Below, in pieces: positions 1 through 9,000 of a DNA stretch of 64,000 nucleotides; position 1 is the first letter of the stretch; every line of letters begins with the position of its first letter. Source of the stretch: UBA7672 sp965279205 (GTDB taxonomy: Bacteria; Pseudomonadota; Alphaproteobacteria; Caulobacterales; Hyphomonadaceae); contig OZ257144.1 of NCBI GenBank assembly GCA_965279205.1, positions 3,410,001-3,474,000 of the forward strand, read 5' to 3'. The position numbers were made by a program, and so were the translations under genes. Below the pieces are notes generated by a model. The model saw nothing but the letters and a program-made list of their open reading frames with translations. It did not search any database and was not told the origin of the DNA.

Positions 1-101
1 AACACAAGCGCCGCCTCGCGGCCGAAGGCTTCAGGTTCGAAGCCGCCGGCAAGACCTGGCGCGTCGCGAACTGGGAACAGAAGCTGGCAGACCTCGTTTA
101 G
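1..101 (+). CDS. C-terminal end of an unidentified protein (truncated by window edge)
   Basis: The frame beginning at base 3 is open through the window edge and stops with TAG at 99-101. It gives about 32 residues ending WRVANWEQKLADLV. Codon use is GC-rich like the neighbours, which supports a real gene end. I do not recognise the family, and too little is present to assign a function. Confidence 0.5.
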   Translation, partial: HKRRLAAEGFRFEAAGKTWRVANWEQKLADLV

Positions 102-262
102 CCGGCGCAGGCCCCCGTCTCCAAAGGGATTTCATCCGGTCATCCATCGCAGCGAATAGCTGCCTGCGCGCCGGCGCCGCACCGATTCAATGCGCGGTTC
201 TAGCGAAGCCTTAAGAATACTGTGGCTTCTATTAGCGTTTTCCACAGCCCGGATTCCTCCCC

Positions 263-703
263 GTGAGTTTTGACGTTTACGCCTTCGACCTGTTTGCGGC
301 GCCGCGCGACCGGCATGATTTCCTCGAATGGATCAGCCGCACTTTCCGCGCGGTCGATGGTCCGCTCGGCGGCGACGCCTCGCGCACAACGCCCGCGCTC
401 CAGGCCTGGCAGGCAGACCTGCGCCAGAGCTTTCCGTCCGCAGGCGATCCGCACGCCTTCGATCCGGAGTCCGCAAGCGCCTCGAAGAACGCCAGCTATC
501 GCTTCGCGCCCAACGCGGTACAGGCCAGCTTCGAATGGGACGTCTCCGGAGGCGCCCTTTTCCGCGCGAAGAAGGCGGCGCAAGCGCATGGCGTCGGCCT
601 GTTCGAGGCAAGCGGCCGTGATGGCGCTGTCTGGATGATGTCTCCGCGTGGCCGCTGGGAAGTCGCCCACCGCGCCGAAGGCGACACGTGCAGCTCCGGC
701 TGA
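263..703 (+). CDS. Hypothetical protein, 146 aa
   Basis: GTG start; the product begins MSFDVYAFDLF and ends in a Cys/Ser tail. There is no signal peptide or membrane segment. Aromatic and acidic residues are scattered as in a small soluble globular protein. The opening resembles small uncharacterised alphaproteobacterial proteins that begin with SFDVYxFD, but I cannot name a family. It lies 48 bases upstream of the S-formylglutathione hydrolase on the same strand. A longer antisense frame over 200-1348 covers both genes and is judged spurious. Confidence 0.6.
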   Translation: MSFDVYAFDLFAAPRDRHDFLEWISRTFRAVDGPLGGDASRTTPALQAWQADLRQSFPSAGDPHAFDPESASASKNASYRFAPNAVQASFEWDVSGGALFRAKKAAQAHGVGLFEASGRDGAVWMMSPRGRWEVAHRAEGDTCSSG

Positions 704-751
704 AACGCCTGCCCTCTCGCATGACGGCGCGCGCCGTTGTAAGCGTCGGGC

Positions 752-1591
752 ATGACTGTCGAAACCCTCAAGACCCATCGCGTCTGCGGCGGAGAGCTGC
801 GCTACTGCCGCCATCACAGCGGCGCAACGAACACGCCGATGACATTCAGCGTCTTCACACCTGAAGGCCCTGGGCCCTTCCCCGTCCTGATCTGGCTTTC
901 GGGTCTGACCTGCACTGAAGACAATTTCACGACAAAAGCTGGCGCCTATCCCGCGGCAGCCCAGCACGGCCTGATGATCGTGGCGCCAGACACATCCCCG
1001 CGCGGCGACAATGTCGCCAACGACCCCGCCTATGATCTCGGCCAGGGGGCCGGCTTCTATGTCGACGCAACGCAGGCGCCGTGGAAGCCGCACTTCCAGA
1101 TGGAAACCTACATCGTCCGCGATCTTGTCTCCGTGATCCGCATGCATTTCCCGGCCGATCCGGTGCGCATGGGCATCTCCGGCCATTCCATGGGTGGCCA
1201 TGGCGCGCTCACGCTGGCGTTGCGCAATCCGGAACTGTTCCGCTCTGTGTCGGCCTTCGCGCCGATCTCCTCGCCAATGAATTGTCCGTGGGGCGAGAAA
1301 GCCTTCACCGCCTATCTCGGGCCCAGCCGCGAAACCTGGCGCGGCCACGACGCATGCGAACTGCTGCGCTCGGGCATGTCACGCGGCTATTATGACGACA
1401 TCCTTGTCGACCAGGGCCTCGCCGACCAGTTCCTGTCCAACCAGCTCAAGCCGGAATTGCTGGAACAGGCCTGCCGCGAGACCGGACAGAAGCTGACGCT
1501 GCGCATGCAGCACGGCTACGACCATTCCTACTTCTTCATGGCCAGCTTCATCGCCGACCACATCGACTGGCACGCACGCCGTCTCGTCTAG
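752..1591 (+). CDS. fghA: S-formylglutathione hydrolase
   Basis: 279 aa, the usual length of the esterase D/FghA family. It hydrolyses S-formylglutathione to formate and glutathione, the second step of glutathione-dependent formaldehyde detoxification, in the cytoplasm. The alpha/beta-hydrolase nucleophile elbow GHSMGGHGA places the catalytic Ser at residue 146. The acid is probably Asp225 in the ADQF segment and the base His258 in GYDHSY. The conserved LSGLTCTEDNF near residue 50 is a strong family marker. The partner glutathione-dependent formaldehyde dehydrogenase is not in the window. There is no clear Shine-Dalgarno before the ATG. Confidence 0.93.
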   Translation: MTVETLKTHRVCGGELRYCRHHSGATNTPMTFSVFTPEGPGPFPVLIWLSGLTCTEDNFTTKAGAYPAAAQHGLMIVAPDTSPRGDNVANDPAYDLGQGAGFYVDATQAPWKPHFQMETYIVRDLVSVIRMHFPADPVRMGISGHSMGGHGALTLALRNPELFRSVSAFAPISSPMNCPWGEKAFTAYLGPSRETWRGHDACELLRSGMSRGYYDDILVDQGLADQFLSNQLKPELLEQACRETGQKLTLRMQHGYDHSYFFMASFIADHIDWHARRLV

Positions 1592-1713
1592 TACGCGAAA
1601 CTATCTTCCATTCAGATAGCGTATATCTAATCGACAACTCTTCCGCGCCGGTATATTGCGGCCACAGGTTGGGACAAGATTCGTACAAATCCACACAGGC
1701 ATGAAGGCTGATC

Positions 1714-2052
1714 ATGGCGTCGCGTCTTCCCAACATCGACACTCTCTCGCTCTCCGACCTCAACGAACTCGCCGTGCGCGTCCAGAAGGCGATCGCCTCG
1801 AAGAAGGACGAAGCGAAGGCTGAAACGCTTTCCAAGCTGAAGGCGCTCGCAAGCGCCGAGGGCTTCAGCCTCGACGAGCTGATGGGCAAGGCCGCCGGCG
1901 GCCGCCGCCAGCGTTCGGACAAGGGCGTCAAGCTCAAGCCGAAATACATCGGCCCCAATGGCGAGATCTACACCGGCCGCGGCCCCACGCCGAAATGGCT
2001 GAAATCGCTCGAGCGCAAGGGCGAGAAGCGCGACAAATATCTCGCGAAATAG
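1714..2052 (+). CDS. H-NS/HvrA-family nucleoid-associated protein
   Basis: 112 aa. The N-terminal half (about residues 10-55) is charged and helical, fitting the H-NS oligomerisation coiled coil. The C-terminal segment KYIGPNGEIYTGRGPTPKWL matches the H-NS-type DNA-binding signature, which carries a TGRGxxPxW core and inserts into the minor groove of AT-rich DNA. Proteins of this kind silence horizontally acquired DNA, which is relevant because several lower-GC islands lie in this window. AAGG precedes the ATG by 7 bases. A strong intrinsic terminator follows directly, so it is probably monocistronic. Confidence 0.88.
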   Translation: MASRLPNIDTLSLSDLNELAVRVQKAIASKKDEAKAETLSKLKALASAEGFSLDELMGKAAGGRRQRSDKGVKLKPKYIGPNGEIYTGRGPTPKWLKSLERKGEKRDKYLAK

Positions 2053-2076
2053 CCTTGCCTCCAGAACAGACGCCAG

Positions 2077-2109
2077 CGGCCCGGATGCATATCCGGGCCG
2101 TTGTTTTTT
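2077..2109 (+). terminator. Rho-independent terminator after the H-NS-like gene
   Basis: A perfect 10-bp stem (CGGCCCGGAT / ATCCGGGCCG) with a 4-base GCAT loop is followed by TTGTTTTTTG. It lies 24 bases after the stop codon at 2052 and ahead of the opposing tRNA gene. Confidence 0.9.
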
Positions 2110-2123
2110 GTGGCGGAGGAGAG

Positions 2124-2200
2124 TGGTAGTGGGACCCGGAATCGAACCGGGGACCTCAGGATTATGAGTCCTGCGCTCTAACCGGCTGAGCTATCCCACC
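2124..2200 (-). tRNA. tRNA with CAT anticodon (probably elongator tRNA-Met)
   Basis: 77 nt including an encoded CCA. The acceptor arm GGTGGGA pairs with TCCCACT, with a G-T first pair. The D-arm AGCTCAG..GGTTAGAGC, the anticodon loop with CAT at 2164-2166, and the T-arm containing GGTTCGATTCC are all intact. A CAT anticodon is shared by elongator Met and lysidine-modified Ile2 tRNAs. I favour Met, but a tRNA scan with isotype models would decide. Confidence 0.93.
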
Positions 2201-2273
2201 AAGGTTGAGGCGCAGGGATATACGCGCCGCTTCGGGCCAGCGCAAGGCGGCGTTGCGAGGCGCGGCAACGTCG

Positions 2274-3404
2274 CTAAATCCCAGCCATTTCAGCGACTTT
2301 TTCACCAATCGCCAGCGACGATGTAAGCCCCGGACTCTCGATCCCGATCAGGTTCACAAGGCCCGCAACGCCGTGCTCTTCGGGCCCGTCGATCATGAAA
2401 TCCGCGCTCGGCTGGCCCTTGCCGACGATCTTCGGCCGCACGCCCGAATAGTCCGGCGACAGCGCCCCATCCTTCAGCCCCGGCCAGTAGCGCCGTACCT
2501 CGCTGTAGAAGTGCGCCGCCCGCGCCGGATCGACTTCATAGTCGAACGGCGGCTTCGACCCGTCCGGCAACCATTCCGCATCCGGCCCCAGACGCGTGCG
2601 CCCACCCAGATCGATCGCCAGGTGCAACCCCTGCGTCGCCTGGTTGTGCATCGGATAGATCAGCCGCGCGAACGCCGCGCGCCCGCTCGCCACGAAGTAC
2701 GAGCCCTTCACCCAGTGCATCCGCACGCCGTTGTAGCGCGGCCCGCCCTCGATCATGCGCGCGATCGGCAAGGCATGGTGCCCCGCCGAGTTCACCACCG
2801 TCCGCGCCCTGATCCGCGAAGGCGCGGCCCCGCCCGTCTCGATCTCGATGCCGTCCTTCGTCACCGCGCCGCGAACCACCGGCGCATCGAACGCAATCGC
2901 TCCGCCGCGATCCTCGAACTCGCCCTGCAGCGCCAGGAAGTATCCATGGCTGTCGAACAGGCCTGATACTTCCGTGTGGATCGCCACCCGCACGTCTGGG
3001 TTCAGCGCCGGCTCCAGCCGCCGCGCCTCTGCCCCATCGATCAGCCGCGTCTCTTCAACGCCATTCTCCAGCGCGCGTTTCAGCAGGGCCGGCGTCGCCG
3101 CCGCCTCGCCATCGTCCACTGCCACCACCAGCTTGCCGCAGCGATGCGCTTCTACGCCATGCTTGGCGCAATACTCGTAGAGTTTCCGCCGCCCTTCGAC
3201 GCACAGCTTCGCCTTCAGCGATCCCGTCGGATAATACAGCCCCGCATGGATCACCTCGGAATTACGCGACGATGTCTCCGTCGCGATCGCCGATGCTGCC
3301 TCCAGCACCAGCACGTCGCGCCCCTTCAACGCCAGCGCCCGCGCGCACGAAAGGCCGACAGCCCCCGCGCCAATCACCACTGCATCTGCGTCGAATGATT
3401 CCAT
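2274..3404 (-). CDS. FAD-dependent oxidoreductase of the L-2-hydroxyglutarate dehydrogenase (LhgO/L2HGDH) type
   Basis: 376 aa of the DAO superfamily. A dinucleotide-binding loop VVIGAGAVGL at residues 9-18 is followed by an acidic strand end VLVLEA. The N-terminal features SSRNSEVIHAGLYYP and the C-terminal VRPKI....DFMI and GIESPGLTSSLAIG follow L-2-hydroxyglutarate oxidase/dehydrogenase homologs. These enzymes return L-2-hydroxyglutarate to 2-oxoglutarate. Substrate is inferred; glycerol-3-phosphate or another 2-hydroxyacid remains possible. A MAPEG gene lies 12 bases upstream on the same strand, so the two may be cotranscribed. Confidence 0.82.
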   Translation of the reverse strand: MESFDADAVVIGAGAVGLSCARALALKGRDVLVLEAASAIATETSSRNSEVIHAGLYYPTGSLKAKLCVEGRRKLYEYCAKHGVEAHRCGKLVVAVDDGEAAATPALLKRALENGVEETRLIDGAEARRLEPALNPDVRVAIHTEVSGLFDSHGYFLALQGEFEDRGGAIAFDAPVVRGAVTKDGIEIETGGAAPSRIRARTVVNSAGHHALPIARMIEGGPRYNGVRMHWVKGSYFVASGRAAFARLIYPMHNQATQGLHLAIDLGGRTRLGPDAEWLPDGSKPPFDYEVDPARAAHFYSEVRRYWPGLKDGALSPDYSGVRPKIVGKGQPSADFMIDGPEEHGVAGLVNLIGIESPGLTSSLAIGEKVAEMAGI

Positions 3405-3416
3405 GCTTCAGGATCA

Positions 3417-3941
3417 CTACCCGCCCGGCTGCGCAATCGCAAACCACGCCAGATAGATCAGCCCGACAAAGCTCGGATACGCCGTCAGCCCCATCCCGAA
3501 CGCCCTGGCCCATGGCGCATAGAGATACCCAAGCCAGAACGCGAACCGCCCCGCACCAAACATCACCGCCATCCGCGAGATCACGCCTAGCTGCTCCACC
3601 GGCAGCACCAGCGCCAGCCCGATCCACGCCACCGCCGCCAGAAATGCCTGCTCCAGCGTGTTCTGGTTGTAGCGAAGGTTCACCTCGAACGCCCAGCTCT
3701 CGACCTTGCGCTCGCCATCGATCGCATCGGGCTTGAGAAACCGCTGGTTCGCCGTCATCCCCACGCCGGCAAACAACGCCAGCCCCGGCACAAGCAGCAA
3801 CCGCCCCGCAAACGCCAGCCTCTCGCCTGCATCGGTGGGCATCGGATTCGGCGCGCCCCAGTCGACATACAAACCGAACCCCAGCCCGACAGCCACCGCC
3901 GTCAGCATGCCCGCGAGAATGTAGATCTGCTTGCGCAACAT
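3417..3941 (-). CDS. MAPEG-like integral membrane protein
   Basis: 174 aa from the ATG at 3939-3941, which has a GGAGG box 4 bases upstream. A longer frame begins further out but has no ribosome site and would read into a repeat. Four hydrophobic segments are visible (about residues 5-25, 47-65, 100-125, 140-168). The motif LRYNQNTLEQAFLAA is typical of MAPEG proteins (membrane-associated proteins in eicosanoid and glutathione metabolism), where RxxxNTxE-like residues face glutathione. Its substrate is unknown. It sits upstream of the FAD oxidoreductase in the same direction. Confidence 0.75.
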   Translation of the reverse strand: MLRKQIYILAGMLTAVAVGLGFGLYVDWGAPNPMPTDAGERLAFAGRLLLVPGLALFAGVGMTANQRFLKPDAIDGERKVESWAFEVNLRYNQNTLEQAFLAAVAWIGLALVLPVEQLGVISRMAVMFGAGRFAFWLGYLYAPWARAFGMGLTAYPSFVGLIYLAWFAIAQPGG

Positions 3942-3973
3942 CACCGCCTCCCCACACGCAGTATGCACATGGT

Positions 3974-4080
3974 TCCCACTTCGTGGCGGAGAAAATCGTG
4001 CGTCAAGGGAGAAGTCCTCCACCGCCAAAGGCATGGGAGGTGGCGCGCGCAGCGCGACGGAGGGGGCCGACCGGCCCGAG
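3974..4080. repeat. Palindromic repeat family A, copy 1 (degenerate)
   Basis: Contains a left arm CCCACTTCGTGGCGGA, then GAAGTCCTCCACCGCC, GGGAGGTGG and GACGGAGGGGGC. These are the family A building blocks, here with several mismatches. It lies in the divergent gap between the MAPEG gene and the ankyrin lipoprotein gene. Confidence 0.8.
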
Positions 4081-4200
4081 GCCAGAGGATATCGCATCAA
4101 GAGGCGAACGCCCGCCAGGAACTGGCTTGGACTGGATTGCGCGCGCGATCATCGGAGTGCAGGTTCCAGCATTGCGAAATACGCTTCGCAGGGGGAAGGC

Positions 4201-5793
4201 GTGCGCTTCAGATCGATCAGCCTAGCGTTCGCGTGCAGCATCGCATTTTCGGCGTGCTCGGGCGGTGGTGGCGCGGCTTTCCCCGCCAACCCGGACCTTT
4301 CGAGCGTTCTGATCCAGCTCGAGCGAACAAGATGCATGGGCGAGTGCCCGGACTACGAGGTCGAGGTTCGCGGCGATGGCAAGGTCACCTATCGCGGCAG
4401 ACGTTTCGTGATGATCGAAGGTGAATACAGCTGGACCATTCCGCAAAGCGACGTGACGGCGCTGATCGAGGTCTTTCGGCAGGCTGACTATTTCAATCTG
4501 AAGGACAGCTACGCCACCGGCTGGACCGACCTTCCCAGTTACACGACCCAGCTCACGTTGGGGGGCCTGCACAAGAAGGTCTTCGACTATGGCGGCCGCG
4601 ATTGCGACGAGGAGAGTCGGAACCCTCCATGCATGCCGGAAAGCATCACCAAAATCGAAGAAGCGATCGACGAGATAACTGGTGCGACGAGCCTGATTTC
4701 CGGAGACGCGCGAACCGTTACGTTGCTGGAAAAAGCAGGCTTCGATTTTCATTCAGCGCGAGCTGCAAAGGCGGTGCTGTATGCCTTGAACGAGCGAGAC
4801 GCGAAGTTGGCGCGGATGATTGTCGAAAAGGGAGCGCCGCTCGCGGGAGAGTGGCGGCAGCCCCTGCCAGGTCCGCAGCCAGAGGAATTTCCGGCGATCA
4901 TTATGGTTCCATGGACAGGAGATCTGGAACTGGCAAGACAGATGATTGCTAAGGGCGCGCTGACAGATGAAGAAACACGAAAGTACTTCGTCGTCGCCAG
5001 CGCCTTTTCCGGCAATCCAGATATGGTGCGACTTGCGCTGGAACATTTCCCCGATCTCCGCAATCAGGCGTTGCCGAAGCCTTGGATCGTTGCGGCTGTC
5101 GAGGGGGATAAACCGACAGAGGAAGGGACCTATTTTCAGGACGAGTACAAGAAGGAGAAGTACGCTCTCTGGATCAAGAACTTTGACCAGATCGCGGTCC
5201 TGAAGCTTCTGCTCGGCGCAGGCGCCAGCGTGAACGCGGCGGATGAAGAAGGAAATACGGCGCTGCATTTCGTGCAGGATGAAGAGAGTGCGCGCTTTCT
5301 ACTCGATGCGGGCGCAAACCCTAAAGCGGTGAACAAGGAAGGCCGGACACCGTTGCATGAGACGCACGCTGGAGTTGCGAAGGCGCTGATCCGGGCTGGC
5401 GCAAACATCGAAGCGCGGGACCGGTACGGCGCGACTCCACTCTTTAACAAGTACGACGCCGATGCTGTGCGCGTCCTTCTTCAAGCCGGAGCGGACGTCA
5501 CAGTTCGTGATGAATCTGGACATACCGCCTTGTTTCATCAGGGCGACGCCCAATCTGCAGAGGCGTTGATCCATGGCGGCGTGGAAGTGAATGCAGTCGA
5601 CAATCAAGGACGCTCCGCCCTGCAGTCTGCAAAAGGCACAGACGTCGCCCTGGCGCTCCTCCGCGCCGGCGCAAAAACCCCCAGCGACCCAGCGGCGCTC
5701 GACAAGCTCCTGCAGTGGGCGACGCGCAACAAGGCGGGTGAACTCTTGAGCGCCCTGCGCGAACGATCTGCGGAAGCACATCCTGCGCCCTAG
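4201..5793 (+). CDS. Lipoprotein with DUF6438-like domain and ankyrin repeats
   Basis: 530 aa from a GTG at 4201, preceded by AGGGGGAAGG. I chose this start because it gives a lipoprotein signal peptide with lipobox FSAC (Cys19); the frame stays open upstream through a dispersed repeat. Residues about 35-160 (RTRCMGECPDYEVEV.GDG.V) match the DUF6438 pattern of a Cys pair followed by a beta-rich fold. Residues about 325-490 hold five ankyrin-type units with GADV/GANI turns at an unusually short 29-30 residue period. Probably anchored in the envelope with a binding role; partner unknown. Confidence 0.78.
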   Translation: MRFRSISLAFACSIAFSACSGGGGAAFPANPDLSSVLIQLERTRCMGECPDYEVEVRGDGKVTYRGRRFVMIEGEYSWTIPQSDVTALIEVFRQADYFNLKDSYATGWTDLPSYTTQLTLGGLHKKVFDYGGRDCDEESRNPPCMPESITKIEEAIDEITGATSLISGDARTVTLLEKAGFDFHSARAAKAVLYALNERDAKLARMIVEKGAPLAGEWRQPLPGPQPEEFPAIIMVPWTGDLELARQMIAKGALTDEETRKYFVVASAFSGNPDMVRLALEHFPDLRNQALPKPWIVAAVEGDKPTEEGTYFQDEYKKEKYALWIKNFDQIAVLKLLLGAGASVNAADEEGNTALHFVQDEESARFLLDAGANPKAVNKEGRTPLHETHAGVAKALIRAGANIEARDRYGATPLFNKYDADAVRVLLQAGADVTVRDESGHTALFHQGDAQSAEALIHGGVEVNAVDNQGRSALQSAKGTDVALALLRAGAKTPSDPAALDKLLQWATRNKAGELLSALRERSAEAHPAP

Positions 5794-5883
5794 CTGTCAT
5801 CGCTCAATCGTTCGTTCTTGGCGATTTCCGGCTATTCCAAACCCGCAGCGCTCGCTCGCATCCGACATCCGGCTACTCCGCAG

Positions 5884-6054
5884 CCGGCCCCCTCCGTCTC
5901 GCGACGAAGCCGTCGCGATCCACCTCCCCCACTTCGTGGTGGAGGACTTCGCAAGTCAAGCAAGAAAAGGGGCAAGTCCTCCACCGCCAAAGGCGGGGGA
6001 GGTGGCAGGCGCGCTCTACGCGCCTGACGGAGGGGGCTGCCCGCAAAGCGGGCG
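5884..6054. repeat. Palindromic repeat family A, copy 2 (full length)
   Basis: Left half CCCCCTCCGTC...CACCTCCCCCACTTCGTGG mirrored by right half GTCCTCCACCGCC...GGGGGAGGTGG...GACGGAGGGGGC, ending in the CCCGC/GCGGG mini-hairpin. It fills the gap between two convergent genes, so it could form a bidirectional stem-loop. A terminator role is inferred; there is no T-run. Confidence 0.88.
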
Positions 6055-6072
6055 GACCGCGCAACGAGCGCC

Positions 6073-9000
6073 CTACTCCGCCGCCATCATCGGCGTTCTC
6101 GGCGCCGGCGCGCTTCCGGCGCTCCATTTTGCCATCAGCGTTGCGAGGCGTTTCTCAGCGACCGCGACCGACTTCTCCTTCACATGGCCATAGCCACGGA
6201 TCTCGTCCGGCAGGGAGGCGATCTCGACGGCGAGCGCATGATTGTCCGCCGTCAGGCCGGCTGACAGCGTCTCCAGCCGCGCAAGATATTCATCGCGCAG
6301 GCGGCGCTCCATCTTCCGCTCGTCCGTCTTGCCGAAGATGTCGAATGCACCGCCGCGCAGGAACTTCATCTTCTTCAGAATCTTGAAGCCGGTCATCATC
6401 CACGGCCCGAAGGGCTGCTTGATCAGCTCGCCCTTGTGGTTCTTCTTCGAGATCGCCGGCGGCGCCATCAAGAAAGTGAGCTTGGCGCCCTTGCCGAACG
6501 TGTCCTCGACGCCCTGGCGATATTCCGGCCGCGCATAGAGCCGCGCCACTTCATATTCGTCCTTGTAGGCCATCAGCTTGGAGAGATAGGTCGCCGCGGC
6601 CGTCGTCAGCTTCTCGCCGAGGCCGAGATTGCTCTCCGCTGCGCGCACCCGGGCGATCCGCGCCTCATACATGTCCGCATAGGCGGCGTTCTGGTATTGC
6701 GTCAGCATGTCGGCGCGACGCGCAATCAGCTCGTCGAGCTTCAGCGGTTCGATCTCCGGGCGCTTGGGCGCTGCGGCCTGCACGGCATCCGGGTTCACGG
6801 CGGCGATGCGGCCGAGGTCGAACGCGGCCGCGTTCTCCTTCACCTTCACCTTGTTGAGCCGGTTGGCTTCGTAGATCGCCGTATCCGAAATCGGGATCAG
6901 CCCGTTCTGCCAGGCCATGCCCAGCATGATCATGTTGGTGTAGATCGCGTCGCCAAAATGATGCTCGGCCAGCGCTTCCGCATTGGTAGCGGCAAACGAC
7001 TTCGCGCGGCTGCGCACGCGAGCGGTCAGCAGGTCCGGATCGAAGCGCGCATTGCGGTCCTCGATGAATTCCTTGGTCGGCGTCACGTCATGGTTCGCCA
7101 CGACCGACGTGCGGCCCTTGTCGAACATCACCAGCGCCTCGCCCGACGCCGCCACGACCAGGTCGCAGGCGATGATCACGTCGGCCGAGGCCGGCGGCGT
7201 CTTGCCTGCCTTGATGTCATCCGGGTTCTGCGCAAAGCGCACATGGCTCAGCACCGGCCCGCCCTTCTGGGCAAGACCCGTCATGTCGAGCGTCTGCGAC
7301 GCCTTGCCATCGACGTGCGCTGCCATCGCGAGCACAGCCGCCACGGTCGTCACGCCCGTGCCGCCCACGCCTGTGAACACCACATTCCACGTGTCATGGC
7401 CCAGCGGTGGAAGGTTCGGCTTCGGCAGGGCACCGACATCGAATGTTGGCGTTGTGCGCTCGGCGTCCGATTTCCGGTCGCCGCCGGTCACCGTCACGAA
7501 CGAAGGACAGAAGCCCTCGATGCACGAATAGTCGGTGTTGCAGGTCGACTGGTTGATCTGGCGCTTGCGGCCGTATTCGGTTTCCACCGGCTCGACCGAC
7601 AGGCAGTTCGACTTTACCGAACAGTCGCCGCAGCCTTCGCACACGGCGGTGTTGATGAAGACGCGCTTGGTCGGCGCTTCCATCTTGCCGCGCTTGATGC
7701 GGCGGCGCTTCTCGGTGGCGCAGACCTGGTCGTAGATCAGCACGGAAACACCTGGCGTGTCGCGCAGCTCGATCTGCACTTCTTCCAGCTTCTTGCGGTC
7801 GAAGATGCGCGTGCCTTCCGGCAGGTCCGACACCGACGCATAGCGCGTCGGATCGTCCGCCACGATCACGATGGTCTTCACGCCTTCGGCTTCCACCTGT
7901 CGCGCGATCTGCGGAACAGTCTGGCCGGATTCGACCTGCTGGCCGCCCGTCATCGCGACGGCGTCGTTGTAGAGGATCTTGTAGGTGGCGTTGACCTTGC
8001 CCGAGATCGCGGCGCGGATCGCCAGCGAGCCCGAGTGGCTATAGGTGCCATCGCCCAGGTTCACGAACACATGCTTCTCGCTCGTGAACGGCATCTGGCC
8101 GATCCACGGCGTGCCCTCGCCGCCCATCTGCGTGTGCATGTCGGTCCGCCGCTCCGGCGTGAACGTCGCCATGTAGTGGCAGCCGATCCCGGCCAGCGCG
8201 CGGCTACCCTCGGGAAGAGTCGTGGATGTGTTGTGCGGACAGCCCGAGCAGAAGTGCGGCTTGCGGGTGTTGATCTGGTTCATGCCGGCGACAGCCTGCT
8301 GCGCGCCGCGAACCTTGGTGAAATAGGCGTCGGCCCTGGCCCGGTGCGGTCCATCCGGCAGGCGGCCGACCAGCGCCAGCGCAATGTCCGCTGTCGACAG
8401 CGAGGCGATATCCGACAACAGCCGCACGCCATCGCGGTCGTGCTTGCCTTCCACGATCGGACGCTCGGCGTCCGGCATGTGGTAGAGAATGCCCTTGAGC
8501 TGCGGCTCGACCAGCGCCCGCTTGTGCTCGATGACGAGAATCCGCTCGAAGCCGCGGCAGAATTTCGAGATTGCTGTCGGCTCCAGCGGCCACGGCATCG
8601 CCACCTTGAAGATCGATACGCCAAGGTCCGCCGCCATCTCCGGCGTCAGCCCCATCGCGCCCAGCGCCTCGTAGACATCGCGCGCCGCCTGCCCGGCCAC
8701 GATCACGCCCAGCCGCTTGGTCTTGCCCGTCAGCAGCGCGCGGTCGAGCCCGTTGGCGCGCACGAAGGCCTGCGCCGCCGGTATCTTGAACTCGCGAAGC
8801 CGCTTCTCCTTGCCCAGCGGCGTGTCGCCGACACGCAGGCCCAGCCCGCCTTCGGGAATGACGAAGTCGCTCGGCCGCACCGTCGCATAGCGGTTGAGCC
8901 CAACCTCCACCACCGCGCCGGAATCCATCGTGTCGGCGAGGCAGATCATCGAGGCCCACAGCCCAGAATACCGGCTCAGCTCCAGCCCGATGATGCCGTA

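Noticed and set aside
200..1348. 382-codon open frame on the minus strand
   Set aside because: It is the mirror of fghA and the upstream gene; Arg/Gly/Ala-rich text with no family, caused by GC-biased codon positions.
2124..2200. tRNA as an integration site for a genomic island
   Set aside because: No integrase, direct repeat of the tRNA end or island-like genes follow on either side.
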